Positions 31,604-39,641 of a DNA stretch of 49,317 bases are shown here, in pieces. Numbering within the stretch: position 1 is the stretch's first letter; every line of letters begins with the position of its first letter. Where the stretch lies: the NCBI GenBank assembly GCA_049520215.1, contig JBEKPZ010000092.1:1-49317 (forward strand), in the 5' to 3' direction. A program made the position numbers and the translations under genes. A model generated the notes under the pieces. It saw only the letters and a list, made by a program, of their open reading frames with translations, made no database searches and had not been told where the DNA came from. This stretch comes from Bog-159 sp049520215. GTDB lineage: Bacteria; Acidobacteriota; Terriglobia; Bryobacterales; Bryobacteraceae.

Positions 31604-32494
31604 CTACTTCTTGCGTCCGGCGTGGGCGTGCGCGGGCGTGTGCGTGTGCGTCGGAGGCGGCAGGAAAGGCTTCATCGCCACATCCAGCAACGACTTTTGC
31701 GCGTTGATGAAATTCTCAACGCCCTTGCGCGCAAACTCACCCAGAGTCGTGGAAGGCTCGGGTGACGGCCGGACGATCTCCTGCGCGGTCTTCACGGCGC
31801 CTTCAATCTCGTGGGTGGCCAGATCCAGCAACTTCTTCTGCGAGTCCACGAACTTGTCCATGCCTTCCTTGGCCAGTTCGGTGATCTTCACGCGCGTGGC
31901 CGGCTTCACCCCCTTATGGGCCTTGCCATTAGGCTCCGCACGCGTGACATCCGTAACCAGATCCAGGAACTTCTTTTGAGTATGCACGAAATTATCCACA
32001 CTCTCGCGGGTGATCTCGGCTAGGTCCTTGCCTTCGAAAGCCTTGCCTTCCTTGATCGCCTCCACGACGGCATGGCTCTGCTGATTCACCATGTCCAAGT
32101 ACTTCTTCTGCATGGCGACAAATGCGTTCACTCCCTCGCGGATCGCATCGGTCATGGCGGCCGGCCGCCCCGAGAGGCCCAGGCCTTCCTTCACGCCGGT
32201 TTGCATGAGGGAATTCTCCTCGGCGGCGAGGTCCAGCAGGATTTTTTGCGCTGCGACAAAGTTGGCCAGGGTTTGGCCCGCGATCTCCACCATCCCGGTC
32301 AGGGGCCGGAGGGGCGAGAAGTTTACCCGCTCACGCACGAAACCCAGCGTGAGGGAATTCTGCTGTGCGGCCAAATCCAACAGAATCTTCTGCGTAGCGA
32401 CGAAACTTTCCATTCCTTGACGGGCCCAGTCGGCCAGCGTCGAAGCTGCCTCGGAGGCATAAGCCGCGGGGCTAGACTTTGTATCGTTCTCCAT
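31604..32494 (-). CDS. Phasin-like protein built of six tandem repeats
   Basis: 296 residues starting MENDTKSS, with AAGGAG well placed upstream; the earlier in-frame ATG at 32527 lies in the operator palindrome. The protein repeats a unit F-[VI]-x-x-Q-K-x-L/Y-L-D-[LVM] six times, at residues 31, 79, 125, 169, 215 and 262, a period of about 46. Each unit is an amphipathic helix, and the tail is His/Pro-rich (THTHTPAHAHAGRKK). Ordinary phasins carry one or two such helices and coat polyhydroxyalkanoate granules. The divergent neighbour is phaR, which supports a granule role. Six repeats would give an unusually long surface-binding rod. Confidence 0.75.
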   Translation of the reverse strand: MENDTKSSPAAYASEAASTLADWARQGMESFVATQKILLDLAAQQNSLTLGFVRERVNFSPLRPLTGMVEIAGQTLANFVAAQKILLDLAAEENSLMQTGVKEGLGLSGRPAAMTDAIREGVNAFVAMQKKYLDMVNQQSHAVVEAIKEGKAFEGKDLAEITRESVDNFVHTQKKFLDLVTDVTRAEPNGKAHKGVKPATRVKITELAKEGMDKFVDSQKKLLDLATHEIEGAVKTAQEIVRPSPEPSTTLGEFARKGVENFINAQKSLLDVAMKPFLPPPTHTHTPAHAHAGRKK

Positions 32495-32510
32495 GATATA
32501 CTCCTTGGTA

Positions 32511-32527
32511 ATGCTGCATTGCAGCAT
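32511..32527. promoter_or_regulatory. 17-bp perfect palindrome, candidate PhaR operator
   Basis: ATGCTGCATTGCAGCAT lies 16 bp upstream of the phasin start and 63 bp before phaR. It contains CTGC-N3-GCAG, the form reported for PhaR binding sites in alphaproteobacteria. Its place between the phasin-like gene and phaR fits autoregulation and phasin repression that is relieved by polymer. Confidence 0.65.
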
Positions 32528-32590
32528 CCAAATTGAGTATAACCCCGCAGCTTCGGCCTGTCAAGGATTTTCGGATTATATTATCGTGTT

Positions 32591-33124
32591 ATGCCTGAAC
32601 GCAAAGTGGTCGTCAAGAAATACGAAAACCGGCGCCTCTACGACACCGCCGCCAGCCGCTACGTCAACCTGGACGATGTAGCCCGCATGGTACGGGAAGG
32701 CGTGGAAGTGCAAGTGGTGGACGCCCGTTCCGGCGAGGACCTCACGCGCGTGATCCTCACCCAGGTGATCATGGAGGACGCCAAAGGGCACGAGTCCGGC
32801 CTGCCCCTGGATTTGCTGCGCAAGCTGATCGTGGCCTCCGACCGCGCCACGCATGAATTCCTGACGTGGTATCTCACCACCGTCACCGATATGTATCAGA
32901 AGGCCCAGAGCGCTTTGCAGGCGCGCCCGCTGGATGTCGTGCGCAACCTGTTCAGTTCGCAGCCGTTGGCGCCGCCGCCAGCCCAGGTGCCGGAGATCGA
33001 AACGCTGCGCCTGCGCGTGCAGGAATTGGAAGATCGCCTGCGAGCGGAGGAGCGCAAGGCCGCCGCCAAACGCAAGCCCGCCAGAAAACGCGCGGCAAAG
33101 CAAATACAACCCAGGCAAATATAA
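32591..33124 (+). CDS. phaR: Polyhydroxyalkanoate synthesis repressor PhaR
   Basis: 177 residues. The N-terminal PHB-accumulation regulatory domain is unmistakable: VVVKKYENRRLYDTAASRYV, followed by LDDVARMVREGVEVQVVDARSGEDLTRVILTQVI. A middle region (LDLLRKLIVASDRATHEFLTWYL) precedes a coiled-coil and a strongly basic tail (KRKPARKRAAKQ). PhaR binds DNA near phasin genes and releases it when it binds nascent polymer granules. A palindrome of the expected form lies in the divergent intergenic region. No PHA synthase is in the window. Confidence 0.93.
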   Translation: MPERKVVVKKYENRRLYDTAASRYVNLDDVARMVREGVEVQVVDARSGEDLTRVILTQVIMEDAKGHESGLPLDLLRKLIVASDRATHEFLTWYLTTVTDMYQKAQSALQARPLDVVRNLFSSQPLAPPPAQVPEIETLRLRVQELEDRLRAEERKAAAKRKPARKRAAKQIQPRQI

Positions 33125-33176
33125 CAGTTGACAGACGGCCCGCAGTCTGCAAGATTATTCAGACAAGGGGGACGCC

Positions 33177-33617
33177 ATGGAAACCGTCCGTTCGATGCTG
33201 CGGCACAAAGGGTCCGACATCTTTTGGGTGACGCCGGAGGCTACCGTATACGAAGCCGTCGCCATGATGGCCGACAAGAGCGTGGGCGCCTTGTTGGTGC
33301 TTTCGGGCGGCAAATTGGCCGGGATCGTCTCCGAGCGGGACTACGCCCGCAAGGTCATCCTGAAGGGGAAACACTCCCATGAGATGCAGGTCAAGGAGAT
33401 CATGACCAGCCCGGTATTCACCGTGTCGCCTGGCCATTCGGTAGAGGATTGCATGCGCGTGATCACGGCGCACCGCATCCGTCACCTGCCGGTAATGGAC
33501 GGGGACGCCCTGTTGGGTATGATCTCGATCGGCGACGTGGTGCGTTCGATCATCTCGACGCAGGCCCACGCCATCGACCAGTTGAGCGGCTACATCGAAG
33601 GGCGCTACCCGGCCTGA
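33177..33617 (+). CDS. Protein of two CBS domains
   Basis: 146 residues made only of a CBS pair. The first covers about 8-60 (VTPEATVYEAVAMMADKSVGALLVL, SERDYARKVI). The second covers 72-130 (IMTSPVFTVSPGHSVEDCMRVITAHRIRHLPVMDGDALLGMISIGDVV). Such pairs sense adenine nucleotides and regulate a partner. A GGGGGAC ribosome-binding site precedes ATG 33177. It follows phaR by 52 bp on the same strand and may belong to that operon; the partner is unknown. Confidence 0.92.
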   Translation: METVRSMLRHKGSDIFWVTPEATVYEAVAMMADKSVGALLVLSGGKLAGIVSERDYARKVILKGKHSHEMQVKEIMTSPVFTVSPGHSVEDCMRVITAHRIRHLPVMDGDALLGMISIGDVVRSIISTQAHAIDQLSGYIEGRYPA

Positions 33618-33623
33618 GGTTTG

Positions 33624-33666
33624 GTGGGGCAGGCCCTCGGCGTGCGGCGGCCTCTCAGGCCGCCTC
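33624..33666. repeat. GTGGGGC-type palindromic element
   Basis: It begins GTGGGGCAGGCC and contains GGCGGCCT/AGGCCGCC, just after the CBS gene stop. The sequence then turns A+T-rich (TCTTTATTGTTG), so it may double as a terminator for the upstream gene. Confidence 0.7.
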
Positions 33667-33722
33667 TTTATTGTTGCGGCTGCCCTGCGGTAGAAACGGT
33701 AGAATAGAAGTGTTGGCTACCA

Positions 33723-33974
33723 ATGAGCCAGGTCACATTTTCAGTACCGGATGAGATCGTGCTTGCCTTGAAGGCAACACCGGAAGCCCTTGCGTCCAGG
33801 ATTCGATTTGCTGCGTCCGCCAAGCTGTACGAGATGGGCCAGCTTTCGTCCGGCGCCGCCGCGCAGCTCGCCGGCGTCCCAAAGCCATATTTCCTCAGCA
33901 GGCTGGCGGATTATGGCGTGAACACGTTCGACCTCAGCGAAGAGGAGTTAGCCCACGATCTCAAGAACGCGTGA
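33723..33974 (+). CDS. UPF0175-family antitoxin
   Basis: 83 residues. The pattern VTFSVPDEIVLALKATPEALASRIRFAASAKLYEMGQLSSGAAAQLAGVPKP..F...L..YGV is that of UPF0175 proteins. These are small helix-turn-helix antitoxins usually paired with a DUF3368 PIN-like toxin, and the toxin gene indeed follows. The stop TGA is within GTGA at 33971-33974, the usual coupling point to the toxin, but the toxin reading frame is offset there. Confidence 0.85.
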   Translation: MSQVTFSVPDEIVLALKATPEALASRIRFAASAKLYEMGQLSSGAAAQLAGVPKPYFLSRLADYGVNTFDLSEEELAHDLKNA

Positions 33975-33978
33975 GGCG

Positions 33979-34458
33979 ATCTGCGATACTTCTCCTATCC
34001 AGTACTTGCACCAGATCGGTTTCCTCGATTTACTTCCCGAGTTCTACTCCCGCACCATCATTCCACCGGCTGTCGCGGACGAGTTAGAGCGGGGCCGGTC
34101 GATGGGCATCGATTTGCCTAACGTTCGCGCGCTGTCCTGGATCGCGATTCAGAGCCCGGAAGGCTTGGATAAGGTACCGACAGCGCCAGATCTGGATGCC
34201 GGAGACACGGAAGTGCTGGCCTTGGCAATGCAAGTTCCGGGCGCCTTGGTCATCATGGATGAGCGAATTGGGCGGTTGTACGCCGCGGCGTTGAAGTTAA
34301 CCTTCACAGGCACGCTGGGTATCCTATTGCGCGCCAAAGCGGAAGGGCGGATTCCGCGGATCGAGCCGTTGCTCGGACATCTCGCCGGTTTGGGATTCCG
34401 ATTGTCGGCGAGAACGCACGCGGCCGTCCTCAAGCAGGCCGGCGAAGGCTCCGCATGA
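33979..34458 (+). pseudogene. DUF3368 PIN-like toxin without a normal start codon
   Basis: The family's N-terminal motif is present as ICDTSPIQYLHQIGFLD from 33979, with the Asp expected for metal binding. No ATG, GTG or TTG occurs in that frame between an in-frame TAG (33949) and this motif. The GTG overlapping the antitoxin stop (33971) is in another frame; removing two bases from GGCG at 33975-33978 would connect it. The first usable start, TTG 34006, would drop the DTSP motif. Further features are IIPPAVADEL, LDAGDTEVLALAMQ and VIMDERIGRLYA, all typical of DUF3368 ribonucleases. The toxin is probably inactive unless a frameshift or rare start is used. Confidence 0.65.
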
Positions 34459-34501
34459 CGGCCCACCTTCGCCGTCCCGTTCTGGGGATTCTGATTGACA
34501 G

Positions 34502-34586
34502 AAACCGCTCCCTGACGGTCGCGGCTCAGTAAGCCTTGCGAAATCAAAGTGACTGTTACCGAGCCGCGACCGTCAGGAAGCGGTTT
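34502..34586. repeat. 85-nt long-hairpin element, copy 1
   Basis: Arms 34502-34532 and 34556-34586 are 31 nt each and pair with only two mismatches (AAACCGCT...GGCTCaGTAA against AAACCGCT...GGCTCgGTAA), around a 23-nt loop. A related element is at 44562-44664. Confidence 0.85.
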
Positions 34587-34684
34587 CCCCAAAACGGTTA
34601 AGCGCCCAAGTACCCCTGCCAGGAGCGTCCGGCCGGGCACCGCATGATACGATATGCAGAACAATCGATTCTAAGGAGTGCATC

Positions 34685-34891
34685 ATGCCCGGCGTATACA
34701 AAGTCACCGAGGTCGTAGGAACGTCCCCCGTCAGCTTCGCCGAAGCCGTAAGAGCCGCGGTCGCCGAGGCGGCACATACCATCCGTCATATGGCGTGGTT
34801 CGAGGTCGTCGAACAGCGCGGCAGGATCGCGGATGACAAAGTGCAGGAATTCCAGGTCACCGTGAAAATCGGCTTCAAGATCGAGCGATAG
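34685..34891 (+). CDS. Dodecin-family flavin-binding protein
   Basis: 68 residues, the normal dodecin size. The order VYKVTEVVGTSPVSFAEAV..AV..A..TIRHMAWFEVVEQRGRI.D..V.EFQVTVKIGFKIE matches the beta-alpha-beta-beta dodecin fold, with the tryptophan (W39 region) that sandwiches the flavin. Dodecins assemble into 12-subunit hollow spheres that store flavin or flavin precursors in the cytoplasm. AAGGAG at 34673-34678 is well spaced from ATG 34685. It stands alone, without a riboflavin gene nearby. Confidence 0.9.
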   Translation: MPGVYKVTEVVGTSPVSFAEAVRAAVAEAAHTIRHMAWFEVVEQRGRIADDKVQEFQVTVKIGFKIER

Positions 34892-35024
34892 AAGACTTTA
34901 TCCTCGCGCGCCAGCCCCCGTGAACCTCCCGCCCACTGTGGCCGCAACAGCCCAGCTTGACGGGTGCTAAAATGAAACCGTACAATTAATTCACGAGAAG
35001 GCCCTGTTCCGGGAAGAGGTGCGT

Positions 35025-36722
35025 ATGGTCCTAAAAAGCGGTTTGTGGTCCTGTGTTTCCCTCGGTTTGATGCTGGCCGGGAATGCGCTTTGCCAGACTC
35101 AGACACCGGCTCCAACAGACGATCAGAAGAAGGCGGATGCCGCTCCGGCGCGCGAAACGATCGCCAAGCCTCTGACCGACAAAGAGAAGAAAAAGCGCGC
35201 CGAAAAGCTGCGCAAAGAGCTGGAAACCCCGTACAAGAAATGGCTGAACGAGGACGTGGTCTATATCATCACCGATGAGGAAAAGACCACCTTCAAACGC
35301 CTGGCCACGGACGAAGAGCGCGAACAGTTCATCGAGCAGTTCTGGCTGCGCCGCGACCCCACCCCCGACACCGAAGAAAACGAGTTCAAGGAAGAGCACT
35401 ACCGGCGCATCGCATATTCCAACGACCACTACGCTTCCGGCATCCCCGGCTGGAAAACGGATCGCGGCCGCATCTACATCGTTTACGGTCCGCCGGACGA
35501 AATCGAGTCGCATCCCTCCGGTGGCACCTACGAGCGGCCCATGGAAGAGGGCGGCGGCGAAACGTCCACCTACCCGTTCGAGCAATGGCGCTACCGCTAC
35601 ATCGAAGGCATCGGCACCAACATCATCATCGAGTTCGTCGATCCTACCATGTCTGGCGAGTACCACATGACCATGGACCCCTCCGAAAAGGACGCCCTCA
35701 CCTACGTTCCCGGCGCCGGCCTCACCCTGATGGAGCAGATGGGCATGGCCACCAAAACACAGCGCTTTCAGAATACCGATGGCACGCACCTGGGCCAGGC
35801 GTTCGGCGGTTCGTCGGAAAGCATGATGGAGTTCAGCCGCCTGGAGCAGTTCTCGAAACTGCAAAAGCCGCCGGCCGTGAAGTTCAAGGATTTGGAAGAT
35901 GCCGTCACCAGCAAGATCACCTTCAATATCCTGCCGATGAAGGTGCGCGCCGATTTCTTCCCGCTCACGGAAGCCTCCGTTCTCACCTACATCACGCTGC
36001 AGTTCGAAAACAAGGACATGCAGTTCCAGGCCAAGGACGGAGTGGAGAAAGCGTCCGTCAACATCTTTGGCCGCATCACCACCATGACCCGGCGCATCGT
36101 GCAAACCTTCGAGGATACGGTCACCGTCGACTGCCCCAACGAGATGCTGCAGGCCTACGCCCAGCGCTCTTCGATTTACCAGAAGAACATTCCGCTGCCG
36201 CCTGGCACGTATCGCCTCAATGTGGTGGTGAAGGACATCGTAGGCGGCAACATGAACAATTACGAGACGGCCTTGAATGTGCCGCATGTGGACAACGAAA
36301 AGCTGATGTCCAGCACCATCGTGTTGGCCGACCTGATCGAAAAGGTCCCCACGCGCAGCATCGGGGTGGGCCAGTTCGTGATCGGTACCACCAAGGTTCG
36401 GCCGCGCGTGACGGAGAGCTTCAAGCGCGACGAGAAGATGGGCATCTTCCTTAAGCTGTATAACTTCGGGCCGGACGAGAAGACCCAGAAGCCCAGCGGA
36501 CAGATCGAATACCAGGTGGTGAAGAACGGCAGCAATGAGAAGATCTTCGAGTTTACCGAAGACATTGCCAGCCTGCCGGGCGCTTCCGCCTCGCAGGTCA
36601 CCGTGGAGAAGCTGCTGCCTTTGCAGAATCTGACGCCTGGGCAATACACGCTGAAGTTGAAGATCACGGATAAGAACCGGAACCAGACGCTGACGCCCAG
36701 CGCCCAGTTTACGGTAACCTAG
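35025..36722 (+). CDS. GWxTD-domain secreted protein
   Basis: About 565 residues with a signal peptide (LKSGLWSCVSLGLMLAGNALCQ). After a charged linker (DKEKKKRAEKLRKELE) comes the GWxTD domain: YIITDEEKTTFKRLATDEEREQFIEQFW, RRDPTPDTEENEF, YASGIPGWKTDRGRIYIVYGPPDEIE, with GWKTD at about residues 142-146. The C-terminal half (about 290-565) is beta-rich, repeated and Ig-like. The domain is common in Acidobacteria and related phyla; its function is unknown, and a role at the cell envelope is inferred from the signal peptide. The next gene, a barrel-like protein, lies 59 bp downstream on the same strand. GTG 35019 is an alternative start. Confidence 0.85.
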   Translation: MVLKSGLWSCVSLGLMLAGNALCQTQTPAPTDDQKKADAAPARETIAKPLTDKEKKKRAEKLRKELETPYKKWLNEDVVYIITDEEKTTFKRLATDEEREQFIEQFWLRRDPTPDTEENEFKEEHYRRIAYSNDHYASGIPGWKTDRGRIYIVYGPPDEIESHPSGGTYERPMEEGGGETSTYPFEQWRYRYIEGIGTNIIIEFVDPTMSGEYHMTMDPSEKDALTYVPGAGLTLMEQMGMATKTQRFQNTDGTHLGQAFGGSSESMMEFSRLEQFSKLQKPPAVKFKDLEDAVTSKITFNILPMKVRADFFPLTEASVLTYITLQFENKDMQFQAKDGVEKASVNIFGRITTMTRRIVQTFEDTVTVDCPNEMLQAYAQRSSIYQKNIPLPPGTYRLNVVVKDIVGGNMNNYETALNVPHVDNEKLMSSTIVLADLIEKVPTRSIGVGQFVIGTTKVRPRVTESFKRDEKMGIFLKLYNFGPDEKTQKPSGQIEYQVVKNGSNEKIFEFTEDIASLPGASASQVTVEKLLPLQNLTPGQYTLKLKITDKNRNQTLTPSAQFTVT

Positions 36723-36781
36723 CGCTTCGGGATACGTCCCAATTTCGGATAGCCCCGTGATATGCTAAACGTCACCGGACG

Positions 36782-38590
36782 ATGACTACAAGGACCCATA
36801 TCTCGGTATCGAGCGTGGTTCTTGGGTTGGTGTGCCTGGCGGCGGCCGGCCCGGTTCCCGGAGCTGTGTCCGTCTCGCTGTCGGGAGCCATTGCCGGTTC
36901 GGTCACCAATGTCGACGGCGTGCCGCAGATGGGCGCGCTCGTTATGCTGTTTAACCGGCAGGACGGGCTTTCCCAGAAGGCCTTCACCAACGAGAAGGGC
37001 GCCTTCACCTTTGCGGGCCTGCTGCCAGATATCTACTCCATCCGCGTGACGCTGGCCAGCTTCGTGCCGGCCATCAAGAATAACATCCTGGTCCAGCCCG
37101 GCATGCGCAGCGTGCTGAACGTGAGCATGGCCGCCCTGTTCAGTTCCATCCATCTGGTCTACCCGATTGAGCCGGCTTTCATGAACGACGACTGGAAGTG
37201 GGTCTTGCGCACGGCCGGCTCCACGCGCCCCGTGATGCGCATGCTGCCCGGCGTCCCGGCGGATCGCCTAGCAGCGCCGCCTGAGGATGCCGAGAAGCCG
37301 CATCGCACGGTTTTCTCCGATACCCGCGGCTTGCTAATGTTTTCGGCTGGCGATGGGACCCCGGTGGCGGGTTTCGGCAGCAGCGCGGATATGGGCACGG
37401 CGTTCGCCTTGGCCACCTCGCTGCTGGGCAGCAACCAGTTTCAGTTTGCCGGCAATGTTGGCTCCGGCGCGCAGTCCGGTATTCCGTCGGCCGCTTTCCG
37501 CACCACCTACAGCCGGACCGTGGGTCCCGCCAGTCCGCAGGTGTCGGTCACCATGCGGGAACTGTTCCTGCCCGACCGCATGGGGCTCGCCATTTTCGGC
37601 TCGGAGGGCGGGGTTCCCATGCTGCGCAGCATTTCGGCCAATCTCGACGACCACACGCGCATCACCGACGACCTCTCGCTGCAGTATGGGATGGCCCTCG
37701 ACGCGGTTTCCTTCAACGACCACCTGAGTTACTTCAGCCCCTATGCCAGGCTGACTTATTCGCTCGGCACCGCCGGCGATATCGAATTCGCCTTCACCTC
37801 CGGCAACGCCCGCCCGGACTTGGGGGCGCCCAGTGCCGCGGACGATCCGCTGCAACGCGATATCGGCGCGCTGGCGCTGTTTCCCCTGGTATCCTTGCGC
37901 GCCGGACGGGCGGGCGTGCAGCAGGGCGAAGATCTCGAGGCCGGATACTCGCGCGCCATGGGCTCCCGCAGGTTTGGCGTGACCGTTTATCATGAGGCGC
38001 TCAGAAATCTGGCTCTAACGATCGCGTCGCCGGAAGGCTTCCTGCCCGTCGGAGACGTCCTGCCGGACTTCTTCTCGGGCACCGCGATGTTCGACGCCGG
38101 CAATTTCTCGTCCATGGGATATATCGCATCCGCCACTCAGAACGTGGGCGACCACATCAGCGCCACGGTGATGTATGGGTCGACGGGCGCGCTCACAGCC
38201 GATCGCAGCGAGGCGGTGAGCAGCAATCCCGACGAACTGCGGGACATGATCCACTCCGGGCGGCAGCAATCCATGACTGTTCGGGCCGTGGCAACCAGTC
38301 CGCACACAGGCACGCACGTCGCCGCCAGCTACCAGGTAGCCGACGGCCGCTTTAGCGTGCCCGAGCCTATATATTCCACCAACAGTCTGCGGCCCCAGCC
38401 GGGACTGAACGTCTATGTCCGCCAAGCCATCCCCATCTTGTCCAGCCTTCCGTGGCGCATGGAAGTTACCGCCGATCTCCGCAATCTCCTGCAACAAGGC
38501 TATCTGCCGCTCACGGCGGTGGATGGCTCCCGCTTGGTGCTGATGGAGAACCCCCGCATGTTTCGGGGTGGCCTGAGCTTTATTTTCTAG
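36782..38590 (+). CDS. Secreted protein with carboxypeptidase-regulatory domain and barrel-like C-terminus
   Basis: 602 residues. A signal peptide (VVLGLVCLAAAGPVPGA) precedes a CarboxypepD_reg-like domain (LSGAIAGSVTNVDGVPQMGALVML, ...GAFTFAGLLPDIYSIRVTL). The remaining 430 residues are strand-rich and end RGGLSFIF with a terminal phenylalanine, as in outer-membrane barrels. It looks like a reduced TonB-receptor relative without a recognisable plug. It follows the GWxTD gene closely and the two are probably co-expressed. Outer-membrane location is an inference. Confidence 0.65.
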   Translation: MTTRTHISVSSVVLGLVCLAAAGPVPGAVSVSLSGAIAGSVTNVDGVPQMGALVMLFNRQDGLSQKAFTNEKGAFTFAGLLPDIYSIRVTLASFVPAIKNNILVQPGMRSVLNVSMAALFSSIHLVYPIEPAFMNDDWKWVLRTAGSTRPVMRMLPGVPADRLAAPPEDAEKPHRTVFSDTRGLLMFSAGDGTPVAGFGSSADMGTAFALATSLLGSNQFQFAGNVGSGAQSGIPSAAFRTTYSRTVGPASPQVSVTMRELFLPDRMGLAIFGSEGGVPMLRSISANLDDHTRITDDLSLQYGMALDAVSFNDHLSYFSPYARLTYSLGTAGDIEFAFTSGNARPDLGAPSAADDPLQRDIGALALFPLVSLRAGRAGVQQGEDLEAGYSRAMGSRRFGVTVYHEALRNLALTIASPEGFLPVGDVLPDFFSGTAMFDAGNFSSMGYIASATQNVGDHISATVMYGSTGALTADRSEAVSSNPDELRDMIHSGRQQSMTVRAVATSPHTGTHVAASYQVADGRFSVPEPIYSTNSLRPQPGLNVYVRQAIPILSSLPWRMEVTADLRNLLQQGYLPLTAVDGSRLVLMENPRMFRGGLSFIF

Positions 38591-38628
38591 TGTAGTGCCC
38601 AAGAATTAGCTGTACAGTTCCGGTGCCC

Positions 38629-38706
38629 GGCGCAGACGATCGTTGTTTGTCGTCTGCGCACCGTGCTCACGCTCGGCAGGCCACGAAAAACGATGGCCTG
38701 CCCCAC
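38629..38706. repeat. 78-nt repeat unit, copy 2 (inverted relative to 3471-3548)
   Basis: It reads GGCGCAGACGATCGTTG...GATGGCCTGCCCCAC and is almost identical to the reverse complement of 3471-3548. It occupies the gap between the barrel-like gene and the ABC transporter. Confidence 0.85.
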
Positions 38707-38760
38707 ATCGTACTCGCAAATTGAAACCTTCGAGGGCGCTCGCTCGTAGTATCCCAAGAC

Positions 38761-39633
38761 GTGCATATCCAAATTCAGAATCTGTCGAAAACCTACCCCA
38801 ACGGCGTCAAAGCCCTGGACAAGGTCTCGCTGACCATACCCTGCGGCATGTACGGATTGCTGGGTCCCAACGGAGCCGGTAAGTCCACGCTGATGCGCAC
38901 GCTGGCCACTCTGCAGGACCCCGATTCCGGCGGCGCGGCGTTCGGCGGGATCGATATGCTGCGGCAGAAGGATGAGGTGCGCCAGCTTCTCGGATACCTG
39001 CCCCAGGATTTCGGCGTCTACCCACGCATTTCCGCGCAGGACATGCTCGATCACATCGCCCTGCTGAAGGGCATGGCCAACACCGGCGAACGCAGGCAGC
39101 GGGTGGCCGCCATGCTGCAGCGCTGCAATCTTTACGACGTGCGCAAGAAGTCCCTGACCGGTTTCTCGGGCGGCATGCGCCAGCGTTTCGGCATCGCCCA
39201 GGCGCTCATCGGCAATCCCCAATTGCTGATCGTGGACGAGCCCACCGCGGGCCTGGACCCCGGCGAGCGCAACCGCTTCTACAACCTGCTGGCCGAGGTC
39301 GGCGAACAGGTGATCGTGATTCTTTCCACCCACATTGTGGAGGATGTGACCGATCTTTGCACCAACATGGCCATCATCCACGAGGGCCGCGTGTTGTATG
39401 AGGGCACACCCGACAATGCCATCGCGGGCCTCGGCGGGCGCGTGTGGCAGCGCTCCATTGCCAAGTCCGAACTGCCCGAGTATGAGAGCCGCTGCCGGGT
39501 GATTTCCAACCGGCTGGTCGGCGGGCGGCCGTTGCTGCACGTGTTGAGCGAGGAACCGCCGGGCGACGGCTTCGCGGCCGGCGTGCCCGATTTGGAAGAT
39601 GTATTCTTCACCCGCATCCGGGGTTGGAACTAG
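38761..39633 (+). CDS. ABC transporter ATP-binding protein
   Basis: 290 residues from GTG 38761 (HIQIQNLSKTYPNGVKALDKVS). It has Walker A GPNGAGKST, Q-loop (LPQDFGVYP), signature FSGGMRQR, Walker B LLIVDEPTAGLDP and H-loop (LSTHIVEDV). The C-terminal extension resembles CcmA/NatA-type exporter ATPases. Its stop codon lies 8 bp before the permease/peptidase start, with the AGGAGC ribosome-binding site overlapping the stop. The two proteins make one export system. Confidence 0.95.
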   Translation: MHIQIQNLSKTYPNGVKALDKVSLTIPCGMYGLLGPNGAGKSTLMRTLATLQDPDSGGAAFGGIDMLRQKDEVRQLLGYLPQDFGVYPRISAQDMLDHIALLKGMANTGERRQRVAAMLQRCNLYDVRKKSLTGFSGGMRQRFGIAQALIGNPQLLIVDEPTAGLDPGERNRFYNLLAEVGEQVIVILSTHIVEDVTDLCTNMAIIHEGRVLYEGTPDNAIAGLGGRVWQRSIAKSELPEYESRCRVISNRLVGGRPLLHVLSEEPPGDGFAAGVPDLEDVFFTRIRGWN

Positions 39634-39641
39634 GAGCGGCC

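Noticed and set aside
35031..36644. 537-codon minus-strand open frame opposite the GWxTD gene
   Set aside because: Antisense shadow; the GWxTD domain and signal peptide are on the plus strand.
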